NCBI GenBank assembly: GCA_951802425.1
Contig: OX637806.1
Span: 1,426,001 to 1,490,000, forward strand
Direction of reading: 5' to 3'
Length of the DNA: 64,000 nt
Source of the DNA: Clavaria fumosa
Taxonomy: Eukaryota; Basidiomycota; Agaricomycetes; Agaricales; Clavariaceae
Shown here one piece after another: positions 35,423-47,240 of this stretch (positions are counted from its first letter, which is position 1; the number at the start of each line of letters is the position of its first letter). The translations under genes and the position numbers were made by a program. The notes under the pieces are model-generated. The model worked only from the letters and a program-made list of their open reading frames with translations. It did not search any database and was not told where the DNA came from.

Positions 35423-36007
35423 ATTACAATGCACTGTTAAGTAGAATACCCTTTTTTGACATTTTTGTTGTTGTGTGCTATCATAGCTCTCGTCGCAATC
35501 GTACACCTCTGGATCCATGTATGTGCAGATTATTTTGTACGATCGAACTGGAGGCCGCCTGGCTCGTGTGAGAAGGAAGGGAAGTGCCAAGTTCCGTAAG
35601 TCTTGTGGTGTCCATCAACGTTCAGTACGCCACCGGAGATTCGCGTGTTAGATCTCACCAGTAGCCCCAAATAGGAATGAATGACTGTCACGCCAAGAAA
35701 AATAATAATAATCAAATTTGTCACGCATCTGTCACTCAATCTTTTTATCCCAAAATTGTCCAAATCGGGGAACCGCGAGCCACCGCGCGCGCGCGTCGAT
35801 TGGCTCGTGGCTGTTTGTTCCTTGGTCACCTCGTCTGCTCGCTTAACGCGTCTGCCCATCGTTACCTAAACGCGATCTAACCAGGTGTGATACCACAAAG
35901 CGCGTTTTTTTGCACCGAGTGTGACTCACGTCGGGAGCTTTTCGCGATCAACTCAAAATCAATCCGCAGGACTCGGATATCTTGACCTGGTCGTCAACCC
36001 GTCACGC

Positions 36008-36487
36008 ATGTCTCTGAACCAACCAGCGCCGCGATCACCGTCGCCCAACCAACCCTGTGCTCAAAGCACCCAGTCGCACACGCAGAAACGACACGTCGCG
36101 CGTGCCGCGTCGGAGCCCTCGTTGGAAGATGACGCGCGATTCTCAAAGGACCTGACCAACACCGTCGGCGAACGCGGTGTTCGACGCGCCAAACGGAATG
36201 TTCACAAGCCCCTTCAAGTGCCGTTCCCGTCCAAGTCGGTAATTCCGTTCCCCGTGGATGACCCGCACCCGTGCCCGCGCTCGCCGGAACGCCCTGCAGG
36301 TGGTGACGGTGATGATCGGGCGACAGAAAACATCCCGGTTACCCAGTCAACTCCGCCCCTTTCGTCACCCGTTCCGCCAGTGGTCAAGAGACGTCGGACG
36401 CTTGTCCGCGCGCTCGCACAACGCGACACCGCCTTGATCGGGGAGACGCTCCATTTCGAAAGTAGGTGGTCCTTGATGCTGCTACCC
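36008..36487 (+). CDS. Hypothetical Pro/Arg-rich protein (5' part)
   Basis: An ATG at 36008 opens a frame rich in Pro, Ser, Arg and Thr (MSLNQPAPRSPSPNQP; PLSSPVPPVVKRRRTLVRAL), which is unlike a chance frame. It ends in a possible 5' splice site near 36462 (GTAGGT). I could not follow it with confidence; a continuation at 36560-36660 is possible. No domain recognised. Confidence 0.4.
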
Positions 36488-36677
36488 TCTCATTCTTTTT
36501 GAAAAAACGCGTCTTGATCTCCTTGAAAATTTTTGCCCTTGACCGCAATATCGCATCAGGCCTCTCTGTGTATGGCTTCAGTGGCACCGTATTGAATCCG
36601 GGAGTAGTGCTAGAGTTTCTCCAGGGCGACGTGTTCTATCACATCTGGACGGCTGTCAAGGTCGTTATTGAGCGCAA

Positions 36678-38133
36678 TGATCGGTCTGTGTGCTTTCCAA
36701 TTGATCGAGAGCTTGCACACCCTTCAGTTTGACGCGTACTGATGCATCAAGTAGGGACAGCGCGGAGCTCGTAGAAGCCGCCATGGAGCAGTTCGTGCGT
36801 GTTATTTTCTTGGACGTTTGGTGAATGGATGGCAGCTGATTCTCGTCGCCTTTGGGGCAGCTTGTGCATCTGGGCAAGGAATGCATGGACCGCGTCTCCG
36901 GACCTCATCTGACCTTTGTCGACCCGCGGCTCCACAACGACTCGGATGCGATCATTCGACAGGCCAAGCGGCTCGTCGCCCGCTTTGAAGAGGAGGGAGT
37001 GCAAAGAGACAGGATCGTCCTCGGCGTAAGTCTAGGATTACCGGCATAGAAATCGTTTTCTGAAGTCCTAGGTCTGATCCAATCTACCCTACTTTTCCTC
37101 TAAAGATACCGGCCACACATGCTGGTCTCTTGGCTGCGCGCAAGCTGGAACGCGAGTCGATCCAGACCAATGTGCTTATGGTGGCTGGGATGACGCATGC
37201 CGCCGCGTGCGCTGAGTCTGGCGCCACACTTGCCACTATTCCTGTCGGCCCGGTGCGCGCTGTCCTCCGATGCGGGTATACCCCGTCCTGGACCAAAGAC
37301 TTATATTCTTTCTCTTTGCAAGATACTGGATTGGTACGAGAAGTCGAATACGATCTCCTCTCGAGAGCTCGCCGAACACCCAGGCATCAAGTCGATACAG
37401 ACTATCAGCGAATACTTCCACATCAACAACGTCAAGACGAAAATTATCGGCTGCAATTTCCGTCAGGTAACATTTTGACATTGCAACGAATTACCGATCT
37501 GTCTGGTTTAACAAAGAGGTCTTTCAGCTGTCCGAGATCACCGCGCTAGGAGGGGCCCTCGACGCTGTGTCGCTGTCGGAGAGCCAAGTTGAGCGTTGGT
37601 GGTGGCGCAAAGTGCGCCTTGCAGCGGTGCCGCTCCGCGCCACGGAGCGGGCGCAGAAAGCGCGGTACCCGTCGAGACTGCTGGGCGTGCGGAAGGATTT
37701 TATGAGCGCGATGCCAGACGAGGCGCGCCGCGGCCTCGAGGCCGCGCTGCACGGGGCGCTGCGACGCGCCAAGGCGGAGATGGACCAGCTCGAGGCGATC
37801 GTGAGCAACGAGCTGGACCACCACATGGGCCTCGCGAACGTGGACATGACGACGCTTTACCGCTCCTGGCGCGCGCAGCAGGCGCACTGCCCGTCCCATG
37901 TCGCTGTGGCCGCCGCTGCTGCTGAGACGGACGAGGAAAGCGAGGAGGTGGTGGTGTACGAGAAGCGCAAGGGTGCACCGCCTGCGCTGGAGCCTGACTG
38001 GTTCCTCGATGGACTGGGGCAGGATATTTGGAGGCTGTTCGAGATGGAGGATGCCGAAGAGGCCATGCAGGCCGCGTTGGAAGAATCCTCATCGCCACAA
38101 TGGGTCTCGGTGGCGCTCCGGGACGACGTGTAG
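36678..38133 (+). CDS. Transaldolase-like protein lacking the Schiff-base lysine
   Basis: Later exons 36861-37025, 37106-37252, 37323-37466 and 37528-38133 join in phase. They align with class I transaldolase: VDPRLHNDSDAIIRQA (for VDARLSFDTEATI), IPATHAGLLAARKLE, CAESGATLATIPVGP, ILDWYEK, NVKTKIIGCNFRQ and LSEITALGGA. At the catalytic position, family members have VLIKIPAT or similar; here the exon ends VLG and the next begins IPAT, so Lys is Gly. The later NLTL motif is NVLM. The C-terminus adds about 130 residues with basic, Ala-rich and acidic segments. The 5' end is unclear: the frame with AMIGLCAFQLIESLHTLQFDA and that with DASSRDSAELVEAAMEQ differ by one base near 36740, so a frameshift or an unseen splice is needed. 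Probably catalytically inactive. Confidence 0.65.
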
Positions 38134-38928
38134 GCGCGACTGTGCAACATCTGGGATACTTTCCTCAGAAAAAAAAAGATCTTAAGAAGGAGGATATTAA
38201 AACGGTCACACAATCAATGGAAAGAACATGTTATTTGCTCTATTGCTTTAATTTTCTTGCATCGTGCTCATAACCTACAGTAGTGCAATACTAACACATC
38301 TTTCACACGTAACATGCTCTGTCATTCGTATCTTCTTTTTTTTTTGATGCGGACTCGAGGGTAGACATCGACTCTGGAAATATTCGGAGATGGGGAAAAT
38401 CGCCGCTGGGCGGCTGTCACCTATTGGGGACTTGAAAGACGCATGGCGACATTCGCTTGTAACGCATGACCCGGAGTTCAATAACCTTTTCACAGGCACT
38501 GCCTAACTCGTGACGATAACTGGAAGTCGACATGTGGTCTGCACCATTCCGCGTTTTTTTTTTCTTAAGGAAGGGAAACAGTGGCATTCGTTGTCTTGTT
38601 CCCCGCCTTCCTGTTCAGTCATTTATTGCGGTTGCAGCGCGGTTTGGGGGGAACCTGTGTCAGGGTTTCATATGGGGACCCACGGACCCACTTCCACCCT
38701 GTTCCTCGTTGTGAAGCGTGTCGAAACAAAATGAAAATGAACCTTTTTTTTTCCCTCCTCCTCCTACCCTGGTGGCTGACGTCGTTGTCGTTGTCCACGA
38801 CAGATGGTCGCCGTGCCCCGGACCGTGATGAAGCCGCACGGCGATCTTCGCGGAGTTCCAAAGGTGGGATTTCCAATTTGCCCTACAGTACTTACCATCT
38901 CCAGAACTACGATAAGTCGGCGACTGCG
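38134..38928. other. Intergenic region
   Basis: No gene recognised. It contains short A and T runs (8-9 bases) near 38168, 38336 and 38556 and probably holds the promoter and 5' UTR of the phosphatase gene. Confidence 0.4.
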
Positions 38929-40284
38929 ATGAGCGCCCGTCTTAGCCGTCGAGAAGATTACGTCGCCTTGCTGGACAGGTATGATACCTGGATGTTCGAC
39001 TGTGATGGGGTGCTATGGAACGGAGCTCGCATCATCGATGGGGCAATCGATGTATTGGCCACATTGCGGAGGAAGAGTACGTCCGTTCAGCCATTCAATG
39101 AGATCCATCAGTTTGTTCATCGCCTTCTCTTTTGATGATGGTATTTTTATTACAACAAGAGAAAAATATCATTTTTGTAACGAACAACGCGACGAAATCG
39201 CGCAGGGCTTATAAACAGAAATTCGACCAGCTCGGCGTGCAGGCTCATGTGGTTCGTGTCCTGCAATAAGCAGTCGAGTTTTTCTGTTAATGAGAGCGTG
39301 CATCATCCAGGATGAGATCTACGGCTCAGCTTACGCGTCAGCTGTATATCTATCCTCGGTCGTAAAATTACCCAAAGGCAAGAAGGTTTATGTGATCGGC
39401 CAGTCTGGCCTCGAGGAAGAACTCAGAGAGGAGGGCATCTCCTTCATCGGCGGCACCGTCAGTCGCTTTCAGCATCACACATGTACTGAAGATTGACGGG
39501 CGACTTCCCCTCCCCCCCCCAATTTTTTTTTGCCCGCAAGGATCCAGCCGACAACACCCTCGGGCCGTTTAATCTGTCAGCCTTCACCCCAGACCCAGAC
39601 GTAGCCGCGGTGCTCTGTGGCCTCGACCTCTCCATCAGCTACACCAAGCTCTCCAAGGCCCTCCAGTACCTGCTCCGCGACCCCGCCTGCCTCTTCCTCG
39701 CCACCAATCTCGACAGCACCTTCCCCGACGCCGGCGGGCTCCTGCCGGGCGCAGGCGCCCTCTCTGCCCCGCTCCGGAGCGCCCTCAATAGAGACCCGAT
39801 CTGCATAGGTAAACCTGCCGCTGTCATGCTGGATTGCATCAAGGCAAAGTGAGTTCGTAACCAACACCCCCCGATTTTTCCCCCCTCTACCGGCGGCGGG
39901 CCGATATTTGAAACTATAACTTTTTGGTTGGGCGTGTTGCATTAGGGTCAATTTCGATCCCTCTCGAACCTTGATGATAGGCGATCGCTTGAACACCGAC
40001 ATATTGTTTGGCATAAATGGAGGGCTATCTACATTGCTTGTGCTCACGGGTGAGTACGGCGCTCCTTTTTTTTTTCTTCTTTCCCAGCTCTGCTTGTCGT
40101 CTCAATCGGGGAATCTCTTCCCTGGGGCGGCGCTCCTCTCCCTTCCCAACACCCCCAATCTCCCAATCGTTCCATGTGGGTGCCAGGTATCACCAGAGAG
40201 GAGGAGATTGCAGGGCCCAACGCATCAGCGATCGTGCCTGATTTCATTACGGCATCAATTGGCGACCTGCGTGTGCTCGCATGA
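38929..40284 (+). CDS. PHO13-type HAD phosphatase (phosphoglycolate/4-nitrophenyl phosphatase)
   Basis: Exons 38929-39076, 39160-39251, 39311-39457, 39541-39848, 39946-40049 and 40187-40284 are in phase and give 298 aa, the normal size for this HAD subfamily. Motif I is FDCDGVLW, with nucleophile Asp24 and Asp26; motif II is [11 protein letters not shown]; the cap includes [14 protein letters not shown]; motif III is [10 protein letters not shown] and motif IV is [11 protein letters not shown]. Such enzymes remove phosphoglycolate and side products of glycolysis in the cytosol (metabolite repair). The intron before exon 4 holds a C9 run followed by a T9 run. Confidence 0.92.
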
Positions 40285-40625
40285 CGCATTCTCCCACCTG
40301 GGTCGCCGCCACGATAGACAGATGCACGAACGTGAGAGGGGGGGGGGGTGGTGTCTGAGGTGAACGAAAGCGAGAGAAAGAAATAGGAGGCAGCTTCTTT
40401 CGACTACTTTATCCGAATAAAGCTTTGCTTTTTTTCCCGTCATCTCGGGCTTTGCAACCCCCGCGAACTAGATCTCGCCTATGTCAACTCAACTCGCACA
40501 GCACGTGCGTTCCTTTTTATTCATTTGTTTAATCAGCATTTGTATACCGCAACAAGCAAAGACCTAGAGGTACGTATTTTATTGTGGCATGTAAGTAGGG
40601 GCGGGGAAAGTGTGGTGCTGTGGAT

Positions 40626-42024
40626 TTAATGTGGGTTGGGGTTGGGGTCCGACGGATACAACGCGGTGTCAGACAGATCGAGGTCGGGTAGGTCCGACGT
40701 GCGTTCTTCGGCAACACGCCCGTGTGAGCCGTTGGCGAGTGCCCAGATCGAACCCGCGATGTAGCCCGAAACAGCGCCGAACATGGGCGCGAGCGGCCAG
40801 GCCTGTCACGACGGGGGAAGTGTGGCATCAGATGTTAAAGCCTGGATGTGTGGTACCGAGAGACCCCCAACGAACCTGCCACGGTCTGTCCCAGTCTAAT
40901 GCGAGCGGGTAGGCGCCGGCCCAGCATCCGAGAGCCGTCCCCACCGCTGGGTACAGCATGGCTCGCTCTGCAGGATTTCTTGCCCTAGTGTTTCGCACGA
41001 AAAGGAGACCGGTCATTGGACAAAGAATGTGAATAGACCATTTCCCAGAATGCGAGCGGGGATAGATGAAGGGGGCGCTTACTCGTGTCGAGCGAACAGC
41101 CGGATCCATGTCAGTTGATGGACGGGGGGCTGCTTGCCGGGCCTGAGCGAGGGCACACCAAGGCAGTAGGCAGGGGCGAACACAATCAGAACGGACAAAA
41201 GGAGGGCGAGGAGGAAAGTATGGCGATGGTGGCTGCAAGAAAACAGAGACAAGAATAGGGGAGAGAGATGAAGGAGAGCGCTTTTAGTATAGAGGCGAAT
41301 GCAAAACTCACCTCGTTATCGGCGCCCCGAAGAAGACGATCACGACGTGGAAGATGAGCGAGACGACCAGCGTCATTAACCATGCCTTGGGTTCGTCCTG
41401 GGACGAATGAGTAACAGTCGTGAATGAGCAAAGGGAGAGCCGCTGCGCGTCCTCGGTTCCTCACAGAAGCAGGGAAAACGCGCTCCGCACCTCGCGGGGG
41501 TGGAAAAAAAGAAAAAAAGAGTGAATCGTAACAACACTCACTCGTCCAGCACGGTGAGCACCGTGCGACCGCTCCACCGAGGACGCGGCGCGCTCGTGCC
41601 CATGCTCAGCACCAGCAGTCCCCAGCGCCGCCCCCTCGCCCGCCGCATCTACAGCCGCCGCCGCCGCCCAGCCCTCAAGCCAGCGCGCCCAGCAGCGCTG
41701 CAGCACCGCCGCGCCGACGCAGGCGCACGCGAGCGTCCACGGCGGGCTCGCGGTGAGCGCCTCGAGGAACGGCGACTGCGGCCGGTCGAGCGACGTGCGC
41801 TTCGTCGCTGTCGTCGCTGCTGATGTGCCGTGCACGCTGCGCACAAGCCGCGGGAGGAACAGCACGCTGCATGCGAGGAGGACGGTGTGTGCGCCTACGG
41901 CCAGCGTGTGTCCTAACGTCGTCCACGAGGTCGGGCGAAGGTCCCCAGCCGCCGCCGCCGCCGTCGCGGTGGGCGTAGATCTGGTCGTTGGGCTAGCCTT
42001 GCGCTTGCGAATACTACGATGCAT
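40626..42024 (-). CDS. GPI-anchor synthesis protein PIG-F/Gpi11
   Basis: Exons 42024-41542, 41397-41312, 41232-41083, 40984-40876 and 40802-40626 are in phase and give 334 aa. Several transmembrane helices are visible (HTLAVGAHTVLLACSVLFLP; MTLVVSLIFHVVIVFFGAP; FLLALLLSVLIVFAPAYCLG; AWPLAPMFGAVSGYIAGSIW). The PIG-F hallmark is MLYPAVGTALGCWAGAYPLA followed by LDWDRPWQ. PIG-F/Gpi11 partners the ethanolamine-phosphate transferases in the endoplasmic reticulum. An Ala/Gly-rich low-complexity insertion between the second and third helices makes it longer than usual. Confidence 0.9.
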
Positions 42025-42348
42025 GCTCAGTTGTCGCGTCGCATATGTACCCTGTTTGTTGTGTATTGTTGTTGTTGTACTCGGATGCTCAAATGCCGAA
42101 TTGCTGAGTCAGCCGGCATCGTTTTGGTACTGTACATCCCTTCCAGCCACCCGCTTTCTTGGAGGAGCTCATTTCATTGCATTGTAAAAGGCGTGAAACA
42201 ATCTCGTCGTCGTCGAGGAATTGCCCGTGAGTACTGCTGCTTTTTCTTATCCCGAGGGGCACATCACGTTTCCCAGGCCTCTTCTGAAGTCCATCGCTAA
42301 CACCGCCATTGACCCAGCCCCCACACCAGACATTAAAATCACCACCAA

Positions 42349-42846
42349 ATGGCCCAACGAGTCACCCTGCGCAAGCGCCAGCCGTACAACACGCCGTCCA
42401 ACCGACGGCGCGTCGTCAAGACGCCCGGCGGGAAGCTCGTCTACCACCATCTCAAGAAGCCAGGGACCTCGCCCAAGTGCGGCGACTGCGGGATCAACCT
42501 GCCCGGCGTGCGTTTCCCTCTTTTCTGATCGTCCTCTTTTCCTGAAGCGATGCTGATCGCCTGTATGCGATTCCTTTGTTTTATTCATTTATTAGATCCC
42601 TGCGCTACGTCCGAGACAATACGCGACGATATCAAAACGGCAGAAGACGGTGACGCGGGCGTATGGCGGCTCGCGATGCGGCACCTGTGTCAAGTCACGG
42701 TTCGTTTTTTGCTTATTATTCCAGGCGTGACCTGACTCCAGACCCCCCCCTCCTGATCATGGCTGTACAGCATCCTGCGCGCATTCTTGGTGGAGGAGGC
42801 TCAGATTGTGAAGCGAGTGATCAAACAGCAAGCAGCAAAGAAATAG
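42349..42846 (+). CDS. 60S ribosomal protein L34 (eL34)
   Basis: Three exons (42349-42507, 42596-42699, 42771-42846) give 112 aa. The start MAQRVTLRKRQPYNTPSN, the zinc-site cysteines (KCGDCG and RCGTCV) and the Lys-rich end (VIKQQAAKK) are typical. It lies in the large ribosomal subunit. PIG-F is divergent from it, about 320 bp away, and L31 is convergent. Confidence 0.97.
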
Positions 42847-43255
42847 AATGTCTCCCTTCCCCTTCCCCCCCTTGTCGTTCTGCAACTTTGTTGGTCGTCT
42901 ATCCATTCGCTCTCACTTGTACAAGCGGTTTTTTTATTTCTCGCAAGTGACATTGTTGGCAACCAATCCTGCAGGTCTCACGGTGTCCCGCGACGCGTCG
43001 GCATCGTTGGCATCGTACTTTACACCGTGAAATCGAGACGTGAAAGGCCCCCTTGAAGTAGAAAACAAGTCTTATTTTGTAAAACGCAGTGATGCAGGTG
43101 AATGATGTGCAGAAAGCATAGCCGAACGGCATGTATCGATGTACAGATGCAGAGCAAGGCTCGGAGGTGCTTTTGCGTCGGTCTCGGAGTGGCATGTGAA
43201 GATGAGTGAAGGATGTAGAGCGATGGACAGAAATCACACATTTTCTACCTTACAG

Positions 43256-43818
43256 CTACTCGGCATCGACGACCAGTGTTTGCAGACCCTAAGAGAGATT
43301 GTCAGATGGGAAAGGCGAAGGAAGACCCCGACAAACCTTGAACCCAGACACCGGTACTGGTACATGAGTCGCATAAGTGTATAGCTTCTCCTTTGCGCTA
43401 TCATCATCATTTCGCTTCCCTGGTGCCCGAAAAAAAAAAAAAAAAAAAACGATCCATCAACGAGGGCAAGAGAGCGGGCTAGCGCGATGAGGACGACTCA
43501 CGCTCCAGCTTGAGCCGCATTCGATGCGGGACGGATTTGATGCCCTTGGCCCAGAGGGCCTGGTTGAGTTTGGGGTCGAGACGGACGTCCCTGGTGCCCA
43601 TCGCCTTGCGTGCAAACTCGATGACGGACTTGACTGCCCATGGTGCGCGCTTCTTGAAGGAGCGGCCGTGCACGCGCTTGTGCAGACGGATGGTGTACTC
43701 GCGCGTCACGACGTCCCGCAGCGCTGAGCGCTTCTTGCGAGTGGTGGTGGTAGTTTTAGCCTAGACCCCAGTTTGTTAAGCCAGTGTGGGTTATGTTATG
43801 TTGTACTACGCTTACCAT
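43256..43818 (-). CDS. 60S ribosomal protein L31 (eL31)
   Basis: Exons 43818-43816, 43760-43502, 43419-43337 and 43288-43256 give 125 aa. The first coding exon is just the ATG, followed by a 55-bp intron. Conserved blocks are [38 protein letters not shown] and [18 protein letters not shown]. It is a large-subunit ribosomal protein near the exit tunnel. The intron after exon 2 carries a run of about 20 A/T (43430-43449). Confidence 0.97.
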
Positions 43819-44383
43819 GTTCTGTAGTAAGGTCTTATCGACGATGGTTGATGAGCAAAGCAAAGATACTACTCGGGTTGTCTAAGGTACTGTACAGTTT
43901 TTACGGTATTTACCGTAAGATGTTACCCCATTTATGGGTAAGAAATTGAACTAAATTATTTTGAACAGAATCTCCAAAAACAGAAATAACAACTCAATGA
44001 CCATGATAGGTTCAAAGCAGAAGAGCGATCTCTACTACTAACAGTACTCGTTTGTATCTACCAATGGTAGCTCGACAACGATTAAGACAAGAACAACACA
44101 AGAGTAGCATTGCAACCGCTCAAGCTATCGATCAAGCTTCACCTTTCCATTTTAACCACTCCATTTGTACGAATCCAATTTCTCCTTCTCACCTCACCCA
44201 GTAACTGATGCATGCATGCATGCATGACACTTTAGTCCATCCCTGACCGAAATCACAAAAAATTTAAATTCAATTTAAATCCAATTTTTTTTATCGTTCG
44301 ATGCAGGGAAAGCACGACTGTGTAAAAAGGCAGGTCAATTCCTCTCTCTCTATCCTATCTCTCTCTCCCTTTCACCGTCTACC
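43819..44383. other. Intergenic promoter region with CATG microsatellite
   Basis: No gene. CATG is repeated about four times at 44211-44226. CT-rich sequence (44340-44380) lies just before the ATG of the CFEM gene, as is usual for highly expressed fungal genes. Confidence 0.5.
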
Positions 44384-45078
44384 ATGAGACTCTCCATCGC
44401 CCTCGTCCTCTTCTCTATCGCCCTCTCTGCCATCGCTGTCCCTACCCCTTATCCACGTAAGCCCTCCCTCTATTTCCCCCCCCCTTTCCCCATCACATCC
44501 AATCTCACCTCTCTTTCGCAGCCTGCAGCCAACCCTGCCTCGCCGCAGCGATCTCCAACCAGACCCTGCTCGGCCCCTGCACCCCGACCGAACCCGTCTG
44601 TCTCTGCAGGAACAAGGAATACGTCGCGAACGTCACGAGCTGCATCGCCTCCTCGTGCTCCGCGCCGGACGCCATGGTGGCAGATAACGTCGGCAACCAA
44701 GCCTGTCTTGCCGTCGTGCGTGTTTTTTCACGTCTGGCTGTCTTTTCTTTTGGTTCTGAGAAACTGACGGACGGTCCCCCCCCCCCCCCCCCCCCCCGGC
44801 TTATCCAGGGTGTCACTCTCATCGCCTCGACCTCTACCGCCGCCACTAGCGCCGCCACTAGCGCCGCCACTAACGCAGCGTCCACCACCTCGGGCACATC
44901 GTGAGTCCTTTCGAATCATCACAAGAGAGTACACTCCGCTCACGACCCCCCCCCCTCCAATGCCTTCAGTAGTGCCGCGAGTAGCACGGCCACGACTTCC
45001 AGCTCATGGGCATCCTCCAACGGCGTCAACGTCCTCGCGCTGGCAGGCGCGGCACTTGCGGCACTCATCGATCTCTAG
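44384..45078 (+). CDS. Small secreted CFEM-like protein, probably GPI-anchored
   Basis: Exons 44384-44456, 44522-44715, 44809-44900 and 44970-45078 give 155 aa. A signal peptide (LSIALVLFSIALSAIAVP) is followed by eight cysteines in the CFEM order: CSQPC, PC, VCLC, SC, SSC and AC. A Ser/Thr/Ala-rich stalk (TSAATSAATNAAS) ends in a hydrophobic GPI signal (VNVLALAGAALAALIDL). CFEM proteins sit at the cell wall or plasma membrane, and some bind haem. The haem-ligand Asp of well-studied members is not obvious here. The introns contain long C runs (C21 at 44777-44797). Confidence 0.8.
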
Positions 45079-46022
45079 CCGCCAACCGCCCCTTCTTCGT
45101 AGCTTTTATCTTTCTTCATCCTTTTCCTTTGGAACCTTCCCCAAGTCATTATTTTGCTCGTGGATCCTTCCCTCCGGATATATCTTGCGCTTTGACGCCG
45201 TTGATACCTTCTCTTCTATCCCCCCATTGTTTGTGTTTTTATGGGCGTGCTCTTTGTTAATCTACCTTTTTTTTTTTTGACTGGAAAAAAAAAGCACGGC
45301 GTATATAACCCCCCCCCCCATCTACTCTGTGCACTATCAGTTGTAACTGTAGCTTTCTAACGATGGCTAAGGCGCAGTTCGATTACCTGTACAGTAAAAC
45401 GCCTCATGGTTGGGAAAAATTGTTGTGGGTGGCAAGGTCTCTTCGATCGCGTGTCGATCACACGATAAAGGGGGAAGGCGTGACATTTGCGTGGGTGCCC
45501 AGAGTCACGCGGCGATAGAGTGGGGGCCACGCTCTGTGCCTCGTGCCTTGTCCAACATCCAACACTGACAGCCGCTAGGATGTAAGCTGATGGGGCGATT
45601 TCCTTACAATGCTACGTGTATCTCCTTTTGTTTTTTCTCTTACGTCTTGGGAGAATGGTGATTGGAAAATGGAGTGGGTACGACTCCTTTTGTCGGCGCG
45701 CGAATTTACGCGGTCAGGTGCGAGGGAGACTTCGCGCGGCTCCATCCTTGATGTGATTTGTCCCTGTTCTTGGCGTCCAATAACCCCCCCCCTCAGACAA
45801 ATCAGTACGTTGAGAATCAGTCGTTGGAGAGAATAGATAGATAAGCAGCTCATAATAGACAAGTTAAAACTTCGTGGCACAAAATGGGCAAAATCGTAAC
45901 CAGCTAGGACGGAAAAAAAAAGTCAGAGCGCAGTTGTGTATGTCATGTCACGCATCATCCATTCCTGCCCCTGCCCCGCTCCCGCCTTGCACGCCACAGG
46001 CGCGTCGCTGCTTTCTTCCATT
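45079..46022. other. Intergenic region
   Basis: No gene recognised. C and A/T homopolymers occur (about C11 near 45310, C9 near 45784). The region separates the tandem CFEM gene from the convergent membrane-protein gene. Confidence 0.4.
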
Positions 46023-47240
46023 CTAAGCGCCGGTTACACGCGCGTCGCCAGGACGGAGGAGGTCCCCCGGGCCAGCAGCAGCAGCAGCATTAGTGGTGGT
46101 GACAGCCGCGGGGGGGTACCCCGGGTACTCCTTCGCGTCCTCTGTGTATCCGTACCCGAAGGACGGGGGCGCGTACGCCGGGAGGTAGCCCAGCGCAGGG
46201 ACGGGCTCCAGCGGGCCGGCGGGCGGCGGCGGCGGAAACGGGGGGGCCGCGCCCGCCCAGTCCTTCTGTGCGACGAGCGTCTGGGCGAGATAGGCGAGGA
46301 CGAAGTAGACGAACAGCGGGAGGAGCACTGGTTGGTTAAAAAAGGTGAGCGGGGGTGGGGAACTTTCTTTCTTTCGCTGAAATGGGGTGGTGGAGCCACA
46401 TACCTAGGCCGAAGATAAGTTCGACGATCAAGGACGAGGTCAGTCTGTTGAAAATGGCCTGGCACACTGCAGGGGACGTGAGGATGTCGAGGGCCGGTAT
46501 ACGTGTAGAAAGAGAGAGGGGGCGAACGGACCGGCGGTAGACTGATCTGGGGCCACTGCACCGATCAGGGAGTCTGTGCAATCTTTCATGTCGAGTTGCT
46601 GCACGGTAAGACAAGGGGGTTCGGTCTCAAACGGGCGGGATCCGACAATGACGAACTACGCACCTTGAACTTGAAATGCAAGACGATCCGCATGATGGTA
46701 GCGACCAGGGCCAACAGGACGGCCAAGAGGTGGCTATACGTGTATGCGCGGATGAACGGAAGCTTGTCCTGTGTCATCAGAAGGGTCAGACACCCATTTT
46801 CCGTTGTCGGTACCAAAAAGAGGGGCACGGACGATCATTGTGGAGACCATCCCAAAGAGCTGGATGCTCAACGCGACGACGTACATCGCACCGATGGCGA
46901 TCGCGAATTTGTTGTATTTGGAAGTGTTATCTGAGCAGCGGCAATTCGCAGGTCCGACCGCAAGCGGGGTGTCTGCGATTAGCGAATAAAGTACGCTTAG
47001 ATGGGAAGAGAGATGGGCTTGCCTTGATTTACTATGCTCATTGAGAGGAATACATTTCTCTAGGAGAGAGTCAGCCAGGCGCCCAGAGTGAAGTTAGACG
47101 AGGATAAGGGGACAACGCACAGCCCTGAAAAGTGAGACGCAAGTCAGGAGATGTGGTGAAGCTCAATCGTGAACAGACCACATACATGGCACCGAGATAC
47201 AACGCGAAAATGAAAGCAGCTGTCATAGAAGATCAGCTAT
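46023..47240 (-). CDS. Multipass membrane protein with Pro-rich C-terminus
   Basis: Recognisable exons read AFIFALYLGAMY (about 47225-47190), RNVFLSMSIVNQ, the segment with NTSKYNKFAIAIGAMYVVAL and SIQLFGMVSTM, DKLPFIRAYTYSHLLAVLLA with VATIMRIVLHF, NRLTSSLIVELIFGL, and LLPLFVYFVLAYLAQTLVAQ. At least five hydrophobic segments are present, then a Pro/Gly/Tyr/Ala-rich tail to the stop at 46023. One intron (near 47020) begins GCAAGC. The exact 5' end and a few junctions are not fixed. I do not recognise a family. Confidence 0.5.

Noticed and set aside
37546..38213. Long antisense ORFs over the transaldolase-like gene
   Set aside because: They are shadow frames in GC-rich coding DNA; the plus-strand frame carries the conserved motifs.
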